From: Acidobacteria bacterium AH-259-G07
GTDB lineage: Bacteria; Acidobacteriota; UBA6911; RPQK01; JADFOI01
Length of the DNA: 7,970 bases
Direction of reading: 5' to 3'
NCBI GenBank assembly: GCA_027717925.1
Contig: JALLON010000128.1
Coordinates: forward strand, 1-7,970
Below are positions 1 to 6,422 of the stretch, piece by piece. Position numbers and translations under genes: made by a program. Below the pieces are notes generated by a model. It ran no database searches. It saw only the letters and a program-made list of their open reading frames with translations, and was not told the DNA's origin. Each line of letters opens with the position of its first letter. The first letter of the stretch is position 1.

Positions 1-96
1 TTTGCTTCCTGCCGCTCCTTTACAGTCGCGGCTCTGTTTTGGTTTCCTCTACTCCCCTCGAAGTTCACCCGTTAGTCACTTAAACGCAAACAGAAC
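1..96. other. Short upstream non-coding stretch
   Basis: Pyrimidine-rich sequence ahead of the racemase start. I see no convincing ribosome binding site or sigma-70-type promoter in it, and no gene remnant. The promoter may lie outside the window. Confidence 0.4.
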
Positions 97-1362
97 ATGA
101 GTAAATTTCCGCGCGTTGCGCTTGTGGAACAGAAATTCTCCAGGCCGAAGCTCGACTCGGTGCAGCAAAAGATTGTCGAATCCTTCGCCAATGAAAACCT
201 CTCCCTGCCCGAAATCCAAAACAAACGAGTAGCGATTGCTGTCGGAAGTCGAGGGATTACAAACTTGGCCCAGGTTGTGCGAGCGACAGCGGAAATGCTC
301 AAAAAGCAAGGAGCGCATCCGTTTATCGTCCCAGCCATGGGTAGCCACGGAGGGGGAACTAAAGAGGGTCAAGCCAAAATTCTCACCGGTTATGGAATTA
401 CCCCCGAACAGATGGGAGTGCCGGTGCATTCTTGCCTGGAAACGGTGCATCTCGGCGCGACCCCGGATGGTGTTTCTGTTTTTGTCGACCGAACAGCCTT
501 TGAATCCGACGGCATCGTCCTGATTAACCGAATTAAGCCGCACACCGACTTTCAGGGGGAAGTTGAAAGCGGACTCTTGAAAATGATTACCATTGGCCTG
601 GGGAAGATCGATGGCGCCAATTCATTCCACGGCTGGACCTTAACCGTCCCACACGATCATCTGATACAGTCCATCACTCAAGTTGTCCTTGAAACAGGAA
701 AGATCTTATTTGGGATTGCCATCCTGGAAAATGCTTACCATGAAATCGCCCAGATTGAATTGATCCCCGCAGCTCAAATAAAAAACCGCGAAAAAGAACT
801 TCTACTCGAGGCCAAGAAACTGATGCCTTCTCTGCCGGTAGAAAAAGCTGACGTGCTCATTATTGATCGGATTGGAAAAGACATCAGCGGAGCAGGGATG
901 GATCCCAATATCACAGGTCGATGGTTCCGGGTCAATTCCCGCTGGCAGGAATCGCCAGACATTACCCGGATCGTGGTTCTTGACCTGACCGATTCATCTG
1001 AGGGCAATGCGGTTGGAATCGGATTAGCAGATTTCTGCAGCCCCAGACTAGTGCAGAAGATGGATCGCCAAGCAACCTATCTAAATGCCGTCACTTCTCG
1101 GAACACCGTTCCCGCCCAGATTCCACTCTACTTTGATGATGACCAAGAAACGATCGGGCAGGCTTTCGCCTCTTTGGGGGGAACACCCACGCGCAAAAGC
1201 GTCCGATTGATCAGAATCCGAGATACGCTCAGCCTCTCCCAATTGGAAGTTTCTGAAGCGCTGGTCCCCGAGCTGGAAAATCATCCACGAGTTTCAAATA
1301 TTTCTGACTTGAAAGAGCTAAGTTTCGACACCAACGGCCAGCTTTTACCGCTAGGCGGTTAG
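97..1362 (+). CDS. LarA-like nickel-pincer (NPN) hydroxyacid racemase/epimerase homologue
   Basis: A 421-residue cytoplasmic protein of the lactate racemase family (Lar_N, formerly DUF2088). LarA enzymes invert the alpha carbon of 2-hydroxyacids using a nickel pincer nucleotide. Visible motifs are GSRG (50-53), MGSHGGG (81-87), NRIKPHTDF (144-152), GLLKM (159-163) and SFHGW (176-180). Aligned by eye to Lactiplantibacillus plantarum LarA, R52, H84, H149, K162 and H178 fall where LarA has R75, H108, H174, K184 (cofactor attachment) and H200 (nickel ligand). Spacing is nearly the same except for three extra residues between H149 and K162. Length is close to LarA's roughly 424 residues, so the gene looks complete. 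The ATG at 97 has no clear Shine-Dalgarno site. The cofactor genes larB, larC and larE are not in the window. Many homologues act on substrates other than lactate, so the substrate is unknown. Its TAG stop lies inside the left arm of a long palindrome. Confidence 0.85.
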   Translation: MSKFPRVALVEQKFSRPKLDSVQQKIVESFANENLSLPEIQNKRVAIAVGSRGITNLAQVVRATAEMLKKQGAHPFIVPAMGSHGGGTKEGQAKILTGYGITPEQMGVPVHSCLETVHLGATPDGVSVFVDRTAFESDGIVLINRIKPHTDFQGEVESGLLKMITIGLGKIDGANSFHGWTLTVPHDHLIQSITQVVLETGKILFGIAILENAYHEIAQIELIPAAQIKNREKELLLEAKKLMPSLPVEKADVLIIDRIGKDISGAGMDPNITGRWFRVNSRWQESPDITRIVVLDLTDSSEGNAVGIGLADFCSPRLVQKMDRQATYLNAVTSRNTVPAQIPLYFDDDQETIGQAFASLGGTPTRKSVRLIRIRDTLSLSQLEVSEALVPELENHPRVSNISDLKELSFDTNGQLLPLGG

Positions 1363-1427
1363 GGGGTCAGAGCGTGAGTTTTTCGTTATTGGACCCAATA
1401 ACGAAAAACTCACGCTCTGACCCCCTA
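1360..1427. repeat. Perfect 33-bp inverted repeat with 2-nt centre (68-nt palindrome, REP-like)
   Basis: Bases 1360-1392 are the exact reverse complement of 1395-1427, with only AC (1393-1394) between them. The arm begins TAGGGGGTCAGAGCGTGAG and ends GTTATTGG. The left arm contains the stop codon of the upstream racemase, and the right arm runs into the signal-peptide region of the broken pectate lyase. As RNA it would fold into one uninterrupted 33-bp hairpin, able to block translation, end transcription or protect the upstream mRNA's 3' end. There is no T-run after it, so it is not a classical intrinsic terminator. GGGGTC-type ends like this recall REP elements moved by Y1 (RAYT) transposases; that assignment is from memory and no such transposase is in the window. 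Confidence 0.9.
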
Positions 1428-1567
1428 CTCCCTTGGGCCGCCGCTGTCCTTTCAGTCGCCTTGCTTACGCAGGTGGCTTGCGGGAAGCAGTCTTCACTTC
1501 ACGAGCAGGCTGCGGAAGCACTGCGTAAAGCCACGGACTTTTTCCGTTTTTCCGCACCCAAGTCTCG
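1374..1567 (+). pseudogene. Detached N-terminal (signal peptide) segment of the pectate lyase
   Basis: From about 1425 this frame encodes LLPWAAAVLSVALLTQVACG, a hydrophobic export signal, followed by an amphipathic stretch ending ATDFFR. Those residues are the expected lead-in to the lyase sequence VSVQGGYLWRYSEDL, which is in another frame from 1562. The frame stays open to 1763 but is meaningless after 1547. The only available start, GTG at 1374, sits inside the palindrome's left arm, seven bases after AGGGGG. The first 17 or so residues are therefore encoded by the palindrome and are probably not the native N-terminus. The native start seems to have been displaced or lost when the palindrome arrived. 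The cysteine after QVA is a poor lipobox because Q occupies the -3 position, so signal peptidase I cleavage is as likely as lipidation. Confidence 0.65.
1539..1554 (+). repeat. 8-nt tandem duplication (TTTTTCCG x2) causing a frameshift
   Basis: TTTTTCCG occurs at 1539-1546 and again, identically, at 1547-1554. Reading with one copy removed gives A-T-D-F-F-R-T-Q-V-S-V-Q-G-G-Y-L-W, which joins the signal-peptide segment to the catalytic domain as expected for this lyase family. With both copies the frame shifts by two. It looks like a replication-slippage duplication and could revert. Confidence 0.85.
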
Positions 1568-2866
1568 GTGCAGGGCGGATATCTGTGGCGCTACAGCGAG
1601 GACCTGGCCCGCCGCGAAGGGGAAAGAAAGGCCACGGCCACTATGGCGTGGGTACAGCCGCCGGGCACGCCCTCGGTGGGAATGGTCTATCTCTCAGCAT
1701 ACGAGGCCACCGGCGACGCGTATTATGTCGAAGCGGCGCGCGAAACAGCCCACGCGCTGGTGAAAGGGCAACTTCGTTCCGCAGGCTGGGATTATCAAAT
1801 CGAGTTCGATCCCGAACTTCGCAAACACTACGCCTACCGAATCGACACTGGCAATGAGGGAGGGCGCAACGTGAGCACGCTCGACGACAATACCACCCAA
1901 GCGGCCCTGCGCTTGCTTATGCGGGTCGACAGGGCCCTTGATTTCAAAGACAAGAAGATTCATGAGGCGGTCGAATATGCACTGACGGGCCTGCTCAAGG
2001 CCCAGTATCCTAACGGTGCCTGGCCTCAGCGCTACGATCGTTTCCCCGACCCTGAACAATTCCCGGTCAGGCCAGCCAGTTATTCAGCCTCCTGGTCTCG
2101 GACCTATCCAGGCCGGAATTATCGGAGCTATTACACCTTCAATGACAACACCATTGCCGACATGATCGACACGATGCTGGAAGCCTCGCGGATTTATGGC
2201 GAGGTCAGATACAAAGAAGCGGCGGAAAAAGCAGGTGGATTCATCTTATTGGCCCAGATGCCGGAGCCCCAGCCGGCTTGGGCTCAGCAGTACGACGTCA
2301 ACATGCATCCGGCATGGGCAAGAAAATTCGAGCCGCCTGCGATCACCGGTGGGGAATCCCACGGGGTCATGCGCACTCTCTTGTTGCTCTACCGCGAGAC
2401 CGGCGATAAGAAGTACCTCGAACCGCTGCCCCCAGCGATCGAGTACTTTCGCCGCTCTCGCCTGCCGGACGGACGCCTGGCCAGATTCTATGAGTTAAGG
2501 ACCAACAAACCGCTTTTCTTCAGCCGCGACTACAAGCTCACCTATAGCGATGCCGATCTACCCACGCACTATGCATTCAAAGTCCAGTACGGAATCGAGA
2601 GTATTGCCCAAGAGTACAAACATCTCAGCACTATGGACCCCGCTGAGCCCAAACCTGCAGGGACACCTTCACGACCGCGCCTAAGCGCGAATCTAATTCA
2701 GCAAATCAAGGAAGTTCTTGCCGCTCTTGACGAAAGCGGCCGCTGGGTGGAAGAGGGCAGGTTGCGAAGCGATGATTTGGAGGCAACCGATCGGATCATC
2801 GATTGTCGAACCTTCATCAACAACGTCCGCATCCTGAGCGCATACTTAGCAGCCACCAGCAATTAA
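1568..2866 (+). CDS. Pectate lyase, PL10 / PelA-like catalytic domain (frame-disrupted gene)
   Basis: Encodes 432 residues of a pectic acid lyase (Pec_lyase, PL10-like alpha/alpha-barrel), which cleaves de-esterified polygalacturonate by beta-elimination. Numbered from the GTG at 1568, recognisable blocks are GGYLWRYSEDL (3-13), TTAWVQPPGTPSVG-like residues (24-38), TLDDNTTQAAL (104-114), AQYPNGAWPQRY (145-156), YYTFNDNTIADM (188-199), GGESHGVMRTL (261-271), PDGRLARFYEL (300-310) and SDADLPTHYAFK (327-338). These cover essentially the whole family domain. The GTG is only the first start codon in this frame; true homology continues upstream to about 1550, where the 8-nt duplication breaks the link with the export signal. 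As sequenced, any product starting here would lack secretion, so the gene is likely inactive unless one repeat copy is lost or a sequencing error is involved. The stop at 2864-2866 abuts a GGGGTC-type motif. It converges on the sulfatase. Confidence 0.85.
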   Translation: MQGGYLWRYSEDLARREGERKATATMAWVQPPGTPSVGMVYLSAYEATGDAYYVEAARETAHALVKGQLRSAGWDYQIEFDPELRKHYAYRIDTGNEGGRNVSTLDDNTTQAALRLLMRVDRALDFKDKKIHEAVEYALTGLLKAQYPNGAWPQRYDRFPDPEQFPVRPASYSASWSRTYPGRNYRSYYTFNDNTIADMIDTMLEASRIYGEVRYKEAAEKAGGFILLAQMPEPQPAWAQQYDVNMHPAWARKFEPPAITGGESHGVMRTLLLLYRETGDKKYLEPLPPAIEYFRRSRLPDGRLARFYELRTNKPLFFSRDYKLTYSDADLPTHYAFKVQYGIESIAQEYKHLSTMDPAEPKPAGTPSRPRLSANLIQQIKEVLAALDESGRWVEEGRLRSDDLEATDRIIDCRTFINNVRILSAYLAATSN

Positions 2867-2970
2867 GGGGTCTGACCCTGAAATTGGTACGCTTGCGGGG
2901 GCCTCCGTCGCGCGCCTTGTCAGGCCGGCGCTTTCGCCGCTTCGTCACAAGAACCTATGAACAATGCGGG
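2867..2970. repeat. REP-like motif and GC-rich spacer between convergent genes
   Basis: Directly after the lyase stop codon comes GGGGTCTGACCCTGA (2867-2881). It matches the palindrome's GGGGTCAGAGCGTGA (1363-1377) at 12 of 15 positions and continues with AAATTGGTAC. It is followed by a GC-rich stretch with a small CGGCG/CGCCG hairpin, then the sulfatase stop. GGGGTCTGACCC-type ends recall sequences next to Y1/RAYT transposases in environmental bacteria, an association made from memory. No T-run is present, so a bidirectional terminator for the convergent genes cannot be claimed. Confidence 0.45.
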
Positions 2971-4530
2971 TTAAGCGTCGGGGTCGGTTTCGGGTACCTT
3001 GTAGAGTTCCCGCAGACGTTTCAGCTCGGCCGTGAGTTCCTGGACCACATCGCTGTATGCCGGGTGGCGGTGGACGCTGTGCAGCTCGTCCGGGTCTTTC
3101 TTGAGGTCGAATAGCTCCCACTCGTTAAGCGTGTAATAGTAGATGAGCTTATAGCGTTCGGTACGGACACCATAGTGGCGCCGAACGCTGTGCGGGCCAG
3201 GGAATTCATAGTAGTGGTAGTAGAGCGATTTCCGCCAGTTACTGGGATCTTCTCCCCGCAGCAGGGGCACAATCGAGTGACCTTGCATGTCATCGGGGGC
3301 CTCCACACCGACGATTTGCAGAAACGTTGGGGCAAAGTCGAGGTTCTGCACCAAATGGAAGTCCTGGGAGCCGGGTTGCACCACCCCGGGCCAGCGGATA
3401 ATCAGCGGCATGTGAAGGGACTCTTCGTACATCCAGCGCTTGTCGAACCAGCCGTGATCGCCCAGGTAAAAGCCCTGGTCCGAGTTATAGATGACGACGG
3501 TGTTGTTAGCCAGACCGGAATGATCAAGGTACTCGAGCACTTTGCCGAGGTCGTCATCCACGGCTGCCACGCAGCGAAGGTAATCCTTGATGTAACGCTG
3601 GTACTTCCAGCGGACCAGCTCCTCGCCGGTGAGGTTTGCTTTTCGAAAGCCCTCGTTCTTCGGGCCATACGCCGCGTTCCATTTCTCCAGCTGCTCTTCG
3701 TTGAGATTGCGCGGCGGCACGAACTTCAGGTCGCGGTCATTCATGTGCTCGGCAATGGTCATCGCCTGCACTTTCGCGGCACTGGTGCGGTGCGAATAAT
3801 CATCGAAAAGGGTGTCCGGCTCGGGAATCTTCACGTCGTCGTACATGGTCAGGTACTTCGGCCCCGGCTCCCATGCGCGGTGCGGCGCCTTATGCTGATA
3901 CATGAGCAGAAATGGCTTACTTTTATCGCGCTTGTTCTCAAGCCAGTCCATGGCGATATCGGTGATGATATGCGTGGTGTAACCGGTATATTCCTTCATG
4001 CCCTCGGGGGTCCTGACCTTGGGGTTGTAATAGGTGCCTTGGCCAGGCAAAACCTGCCAGTAGTCGAAGCCGGTTGGCTCAGTCTTCAGATGCCACTTGC
4101 CAACCATGGCAGTCTGGTAACCGGCCCTTTGCAGCAGCTTGGGGAAAGTCTGCTGCGAACCGTCAAATTCGACGCGGTTATTGATGACACCGTTGATATG
4201 GCTGTGCTTGCCGGTCAGGATGACCGTCCGGCTGGGAGCGCAAATGGAGTTGGTGACAAAGCAGTTTCGAAACAGCATGCCCTCGCGGGCAAGACGGTCG
4301 AGGTTAGGCGTCGTGTTGATCTTCGAGCCGTAAGCGCTGATGGCGTGCCGAGCGTGGTCGTCAGTGAAGATGAACAGAATGTTGGGCCGACTCGCCGGGG
4401 TCTGGACCTCGCTACCCGCCTCAGACTTGGCCGATGGAGCCCCGGTGAAGAGTATCAACAGTACACTTGCCATAACCACCGCCACAGTCGTCAGCAAGTA
4501 CCGATTCATTGCTCTGATAATCTTGTTCAT
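2971..4530 (-). CDS. Exported type I (formylglycine) sulfatase
   Basis: A 519-residue sulfatase of the alkaline-phosphatase superfamily, hydrolysing sulfate esters, probably on polysaccharides. Residues 9-35 form an export signal (hydrophobic LLTTVAVVMASVLLILF, then small residues). Metal ligands are visible as D57-D58 in FTDDH and D351-Q352 in NSDQGF. The C97-A-P-S-R101 motif is the formylglycine signature (Cys type), so a formylglycine-generating enzyme encoded elsewhere is needed. K145 and H147 in GKWHL and H217 in KAPHRAW are typical active-site positions. A C-terminal DUF4976-like part (about 430-510) carries RTERYKLI and ELFDLKKDPDE. The start at 4530 is supported by GGAAGG at the right distance; Met8 is an alternative start and would keep the signal peptide. 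It lies 128 nt downstream of the LRR lipoprotein on the same strand. The exact S1 subfamily and substrate cannot be read from sequence alone. Confidence 0.92.
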   Translation of the reverse strand: MNKIIRAMNRYLLTTVAVVMASVLLILFTGAPSAKSEAGSEVQTPASRPNILFIFTDDHARHAISAYGSKINTTPNLDRLAREGMLFRNCFVTNSICAPSRTVILTGKHSHINGVINNRVEFDGSQQTFPKLLQRAGYQTAMVGKWHLKTEPTGFDYWQVLPGQGTYYNPKVRTPEGMKEYTGYTTHIITDIAMDWLENKRDKSKPFLLMYQHKAPHRAWEPGPKYLTMYDDVKIPEPDTLFDDYSHRTSAAKVQAMTIAEHMNDRDLKFVPPRNLNEEQLEKWNAAYGPKNEGFRKANLTGEELVRWKYQRYIKDYLRCVAAVDDDLGKVLEYLDHSGLANNTVVIYNSDQGFYLGDHGWFDKRWMYEESLHMPLIIRWPGVVQPGSQDFHLVQNLDFAPTFLQIVGVEAPDDMQGHSIVPLLRGEDPSNWRKSLYYHYYEFPGPHSVRRHYGVRTERYKLIYYYTLNEWELFDLKKDPDELHSVHRHPAYSDVVQELTAELKRLRELYKVPETDPDA

Positions 4531-4535
4531 GTTGG

Positions 4536-4544
4536 TTCCTTCCC
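4536..4544 (-). promoter_or_regulatory. Ribosome binding site of the sulfatase
   Basis: On the minus strand GGGAAGGAA precedes the ATG at 4530 by about five to seven bases. It is the clearest Shine-Dalgarno sequence in the window and favours Met1 over Met8. Confidence 0.6.
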
Positions 4545-4584
4545 TGGTTCAAAGAGTGTTGATGATGCCTCTTACGCTTATCGC

Positions 4585-4613
4585 GGGATAGCACGATGCT
4601 CCACTTCGGTCAA
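4585..4613 (-). promoter_or_regulatory. Candidate sigma-70-type promoter for the sulfatase
   Basis: On the minus strand TTGACC (4608-4613) and TATCCC (4585-4590) are separated by 17 bases and lie about 55 nt before the sulfatase start. The -35 box matches consensus at 5 of 6 positions and the -10 only at 3 of 6. If real, the sulfatase can be expressed separately from the upstream lipoprotein gene. Confidence 0.3.
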
Positions 4614-4658
4614 CTATTCCACGGCACACCGATGCCGCGGATGGAGAATGCCTCCCAT

Positions 4659-5702
4659 TCAGCGTTTTCCCCCGTCATATCGCTCCCAGAACTGCGTGGG
4701 GCTCATACGCTTCTCGAACGTGGTGCCGATCTCGCGAAGGGTCTCCATGCGGCGGACCTCCACCAGGCCCTTGGTGGCACGGCTGGGCGAAAATATTAGC
4801 CGGTTGAGGCGCAGATCCGTTAGCGGCGTCAGGTCAGTGATGGGTGTCTCAGCGATGTGAAGCCTTTCCAGCATTGGCAGCTCCCGCACTACACCGATGT
4901 CCTTCACACGCGTGCCCTTGATGGTCAGGCTGATCAGCGGCATGCCCCGCAGCACACTAATGTCGCTAACCGGTGTGTCGTTCAGCCACAGGATGTCCAG
5001 CGGCATCCCTTCCAGCGGGCGGAGATCGCTCACCCGGGTGCCCAGTAAGTTCAGCTCGCGAAGGGGCATCCCCTGCAAGGGGCTCAGGTCGCGAACCTTT
5101 GTGCCGTTCAGCCAGAGCTTTTGAAGGGGCATGCCCTCCAAGGAGCTGAGGTCCCGCACAGACGTCCCCTCCAACAGCAACATCTCCAACTCCATATTCT
5201 TCAAGGGACTCAGATCCTCCAGCGGCGTTTCCATCAGGTCCAGCGCCTTCAACGGCATCCCCTTCAGCTCACTGAGATCGCGTACAGGCGTGCTGACTAG
5301 CATCAACTGCTCCAGGGGCATGCCCCGCAGAGCGCTCAGATTGCTGACATGGGTGTTTGTCAAATCCAGAAGTTTCAGCTGCTGACCTGAAAACGGACTG
5401 ATATCCACAACAGTGCTGTCCCGCAGCGAGGCAGCGACCAACTCTCCGTCCTCAAAATGAAATTGTCCTTGGCCGTTGTAACCCGGATTCTTCCGCTCCA
5501 GCATCCGGTGCAGCTGCTGGGAGGACAGCCTGGAGCCCGCCGCTTGAGGCACGGAGCCGCCGGTCGGAGGCGAGGTCGAGGATCGGCCTTGGGGATGGCT
5601 CGAAGGCTCCCCCGCGCAGCCGCCAAGAAAAATCGCCACCAAAGCAGCGACCACTAATTTGCCGGATCTTCTGACAACAGTAATACGTGAAAAGTCAATC
5701 AT
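4659..5702 (-). CDS. Leucine-rich-repeat lipoprotein with 21-residue repeats
   Basis: A 347-residue protein with a lipoprotein signal: charged VRRSGK (10-15), a hydrophobic core, and lipobox L-G-G-C with C29 as the likely lipidated residue. A Ser/Pro/Gly-rich linker follows (about 31-58). From residue 106 there are eight consecutive repeats of exactly 21 residues (units starting at 106, 127, 148, 169, 190, 211, 232 and 253), then a degenerate ninth (274-297). The pattern is GMPLxxLxLxxTxVxDLSPLx. The C-terminal tail (about 298-347) ends in MSPTQFWERYDGG, recalling the C-terminus of planctomycete LRR proteins and LRR kinases; here there is no kinase domain. LRR folds usually bind proteins, so a cell-envelope binding or scaffold role is likely but unproven. 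It is upstream of the sulfatase on the same strand, so the two may be co-transcribed. No strong ribosome binding site precedes the ATG at 5702. Confidence 0.85.
   Translation of the reverse strand: MIDFSRITVVRRSGKLVVAALVAIFLGGCAGEPSSHPQGRSSTSPPTGGSVPQAAGSRLSSQQLHRMLERKNPGYNGQGQFHFEDGELVAASLRDSTVVDISPFSGQQLKLLDLTNTHVSNLSALRGMPLEQLMLVSTPVRDLSELKGMPLKALDLMETPLEDLSPLKNMELEMLLLEGTSVRDLSSLEGMPLQKLWLNGTKVRDLSPLQGMPLRELNLLGTRVSDLRPLEGMPLDILWLNDTPVSDISVLRGMPLISLTIKGTRVKDIGVVRELPMLERLHIAETPITDLTPLTDLRLNRLIFSPSRATKGLVEVRRMETLREIGTTFEKRMSPTQFWERYDGGKR
4884..5387 (-). repeat. 63-nt coding repeats (eight units) within the LRR lipoprotein gene
   Basis: The eight exact 21-residue units make a 63-nt periodicity, with GGCATGCCCC-type words (minus-strand GGCATGCC, GGCATCCC on the plus strand) recurring once per unit. 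Units differ from one another at the DNA level, so this is an old, diverged array and not a fresh tandem expansion. Recombination between units could change repeat number in steps of 21 residues. Confidence 0.75.
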
Positions 5703-5976
5703 CTTCTTTTTTCTTGCAAGGCCCAGTGCGGTGCCCCCAGGGCCATCATACCAACAGAGAGAAGGTTCAGCCAGAGGATCATGCTCTCACTCAGCTTAGA
5801 CGGATTATTCATAAATCTGGTTATCCAGTTAACTCAGAAAAGTTCTGCAAGCTGTTTGGAGTCGAGACAGGTAGGGGCTGACCTGGAGAAGGGTCAAGGC
5901 CCGATGGGCGTCTACACCCTCTATCACCGCTCCCTCTCGGGTGTAGTCTACAGGCAGCAGCAGTTTGTGAATTTGG
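5703..5976. other. Intergenic stretch with an 8-bp inverted repeat
   Basis: No convincing gene is seen. CTACACCC (5912-5919) and GGGTGTAG (5939-5946) form a perfect 8-bp stem with a 19-nt loop, just past the end of the minus-strand cysteine-rich remnant. No T-run follows on the minus strand, so terminator function is doubtful. The promoter of the LRR lipoprotein gene should lie here, but I could not pick a convincing -35/-10 pair. Confidence 0.4.
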
Positions 5977-6306
5977 TTAATTGATCGTACAATGGATGAC
6001 GGAGCAGCTGTCACTGTTCAGGAAGTTGCCGTCGTCGCACTCCTCTCCAGGGTCCAGAATGCCATTGCCGCAGAACTCCTCGACGCAAGTAGCCGAGCAG
6101 CCATCGCCCGGGTTCGTGTTTCCGTCCTCGCAGGCCTCGGCAGTTTCCGGAACCCCGCTGCCGCATACCGCCCCTCCCACAAGTTCACAGCTCCCCAAAC
6201 AGCTATCCAAGGGGTCAAGATTGCCACCATGGTCACACGTCTCGCCAGAGTCCAGGATCCAGTTGCCGCACTGCTCGATGGTGCAGCTTGGCGAGCAGCA
6301 AGAACC
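5977..6306 (-). pseudogene. Remnant of a secreted Myxococcus-type cysteine-rich-repeat protein
   Basis: This frame encodes 109 residues with three disulfide repeats of the Myxococcus cysteine-rich type (TIGR02232 / DUF4215-like). The units are CGNWILDSGETCD..., CGSGVPETAEACEDGN...GDGCSATC and CGNGILDPGEECDDGN...SDSCSVIHC, ending CTIN and a stop at 5977. Such repeats occur at the C-termini of secreted or surface proteins in Myxococcota and other environmental bacteria. A TGA at 6307-6309 lies just before GSCCSPSC, and the first in-frame start codon is a TTG in the middle of repeat one (6208-6210), so there is no plausible translation start. Another frame, open from an ATG at 6422, covers the upstream 115 bases. 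A frameshift near 6307 would join the two. Most likely it is a decayed or truncated gene end; a sequencing error is the main alternative. Confidence 0.6.
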
Positions 6307-6307
6307 T

Positions 6308-6422
6308 CAAGGCCTTCGGTGCTCTCCATTTTGGATATTACGGGTTCTGTGAGGTTCACAGAACCGCTCACAGTCACACCAGCGATCCAAAAGAAGCCCT
6401 TGGTTGTGGAATCGTCGGGCAT
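6308..6422 (-). pseudogene. Possible upstream part of the cysteine-rich remnant, in another frame
   Basis: From the ATG at 6422, preceded by GAGGGTG about six bases upstream on the minus strand, this frame reads MPDDSTTKGFFWIAGVTVSG and continues to about ...STEGLEVL before it loses sense where the cysteine-repeat frame begins. It has no recognisable domain. It could be the true start of the remnant, linked by a one-base frameshift, or a chance open frame. There is no signal peptide, which argues against it being the native N-terminus of a secreted protein. Confidence 0.3.
6343..6365. repeat. 10-bp perfect inverted repeat
   Basis: GGTTCTGTGA (6343-6352) and TCACAGAACC (6356-6365) are exact reverse complements around a 3-nt centre. 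It sits inside the upstream half of the decayed cysteine-rich gene, near the point where the frame is lost. Confidence 0.6.

Noticed and set aside
3175..4860. A 561-codon open frame on the plus strand antisense to the sulfatase
   Set aside because: It mirrors the sulfatase codons, its translation has no recognisable domain, and the minus-strand sulfatase has full catalytic motifs. It is a shadow frame.
4884..5387. Regular 63-nt periodicity that could be mistaken for a CRISPR array
   Set aside because: The periodicity is coding (exact 21-residue LRR units) and units differ throughout; there are no identical repeats separated by unique spacers.
5874..5887. GGGGCTGACCTGGA, resembling a third copy of the GGGGTCTGACCCTGA motif
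   Set aside because: It needs two gaps and a substitution to align, has no palindromic partner and is not at a gene end; this is too weak to count.
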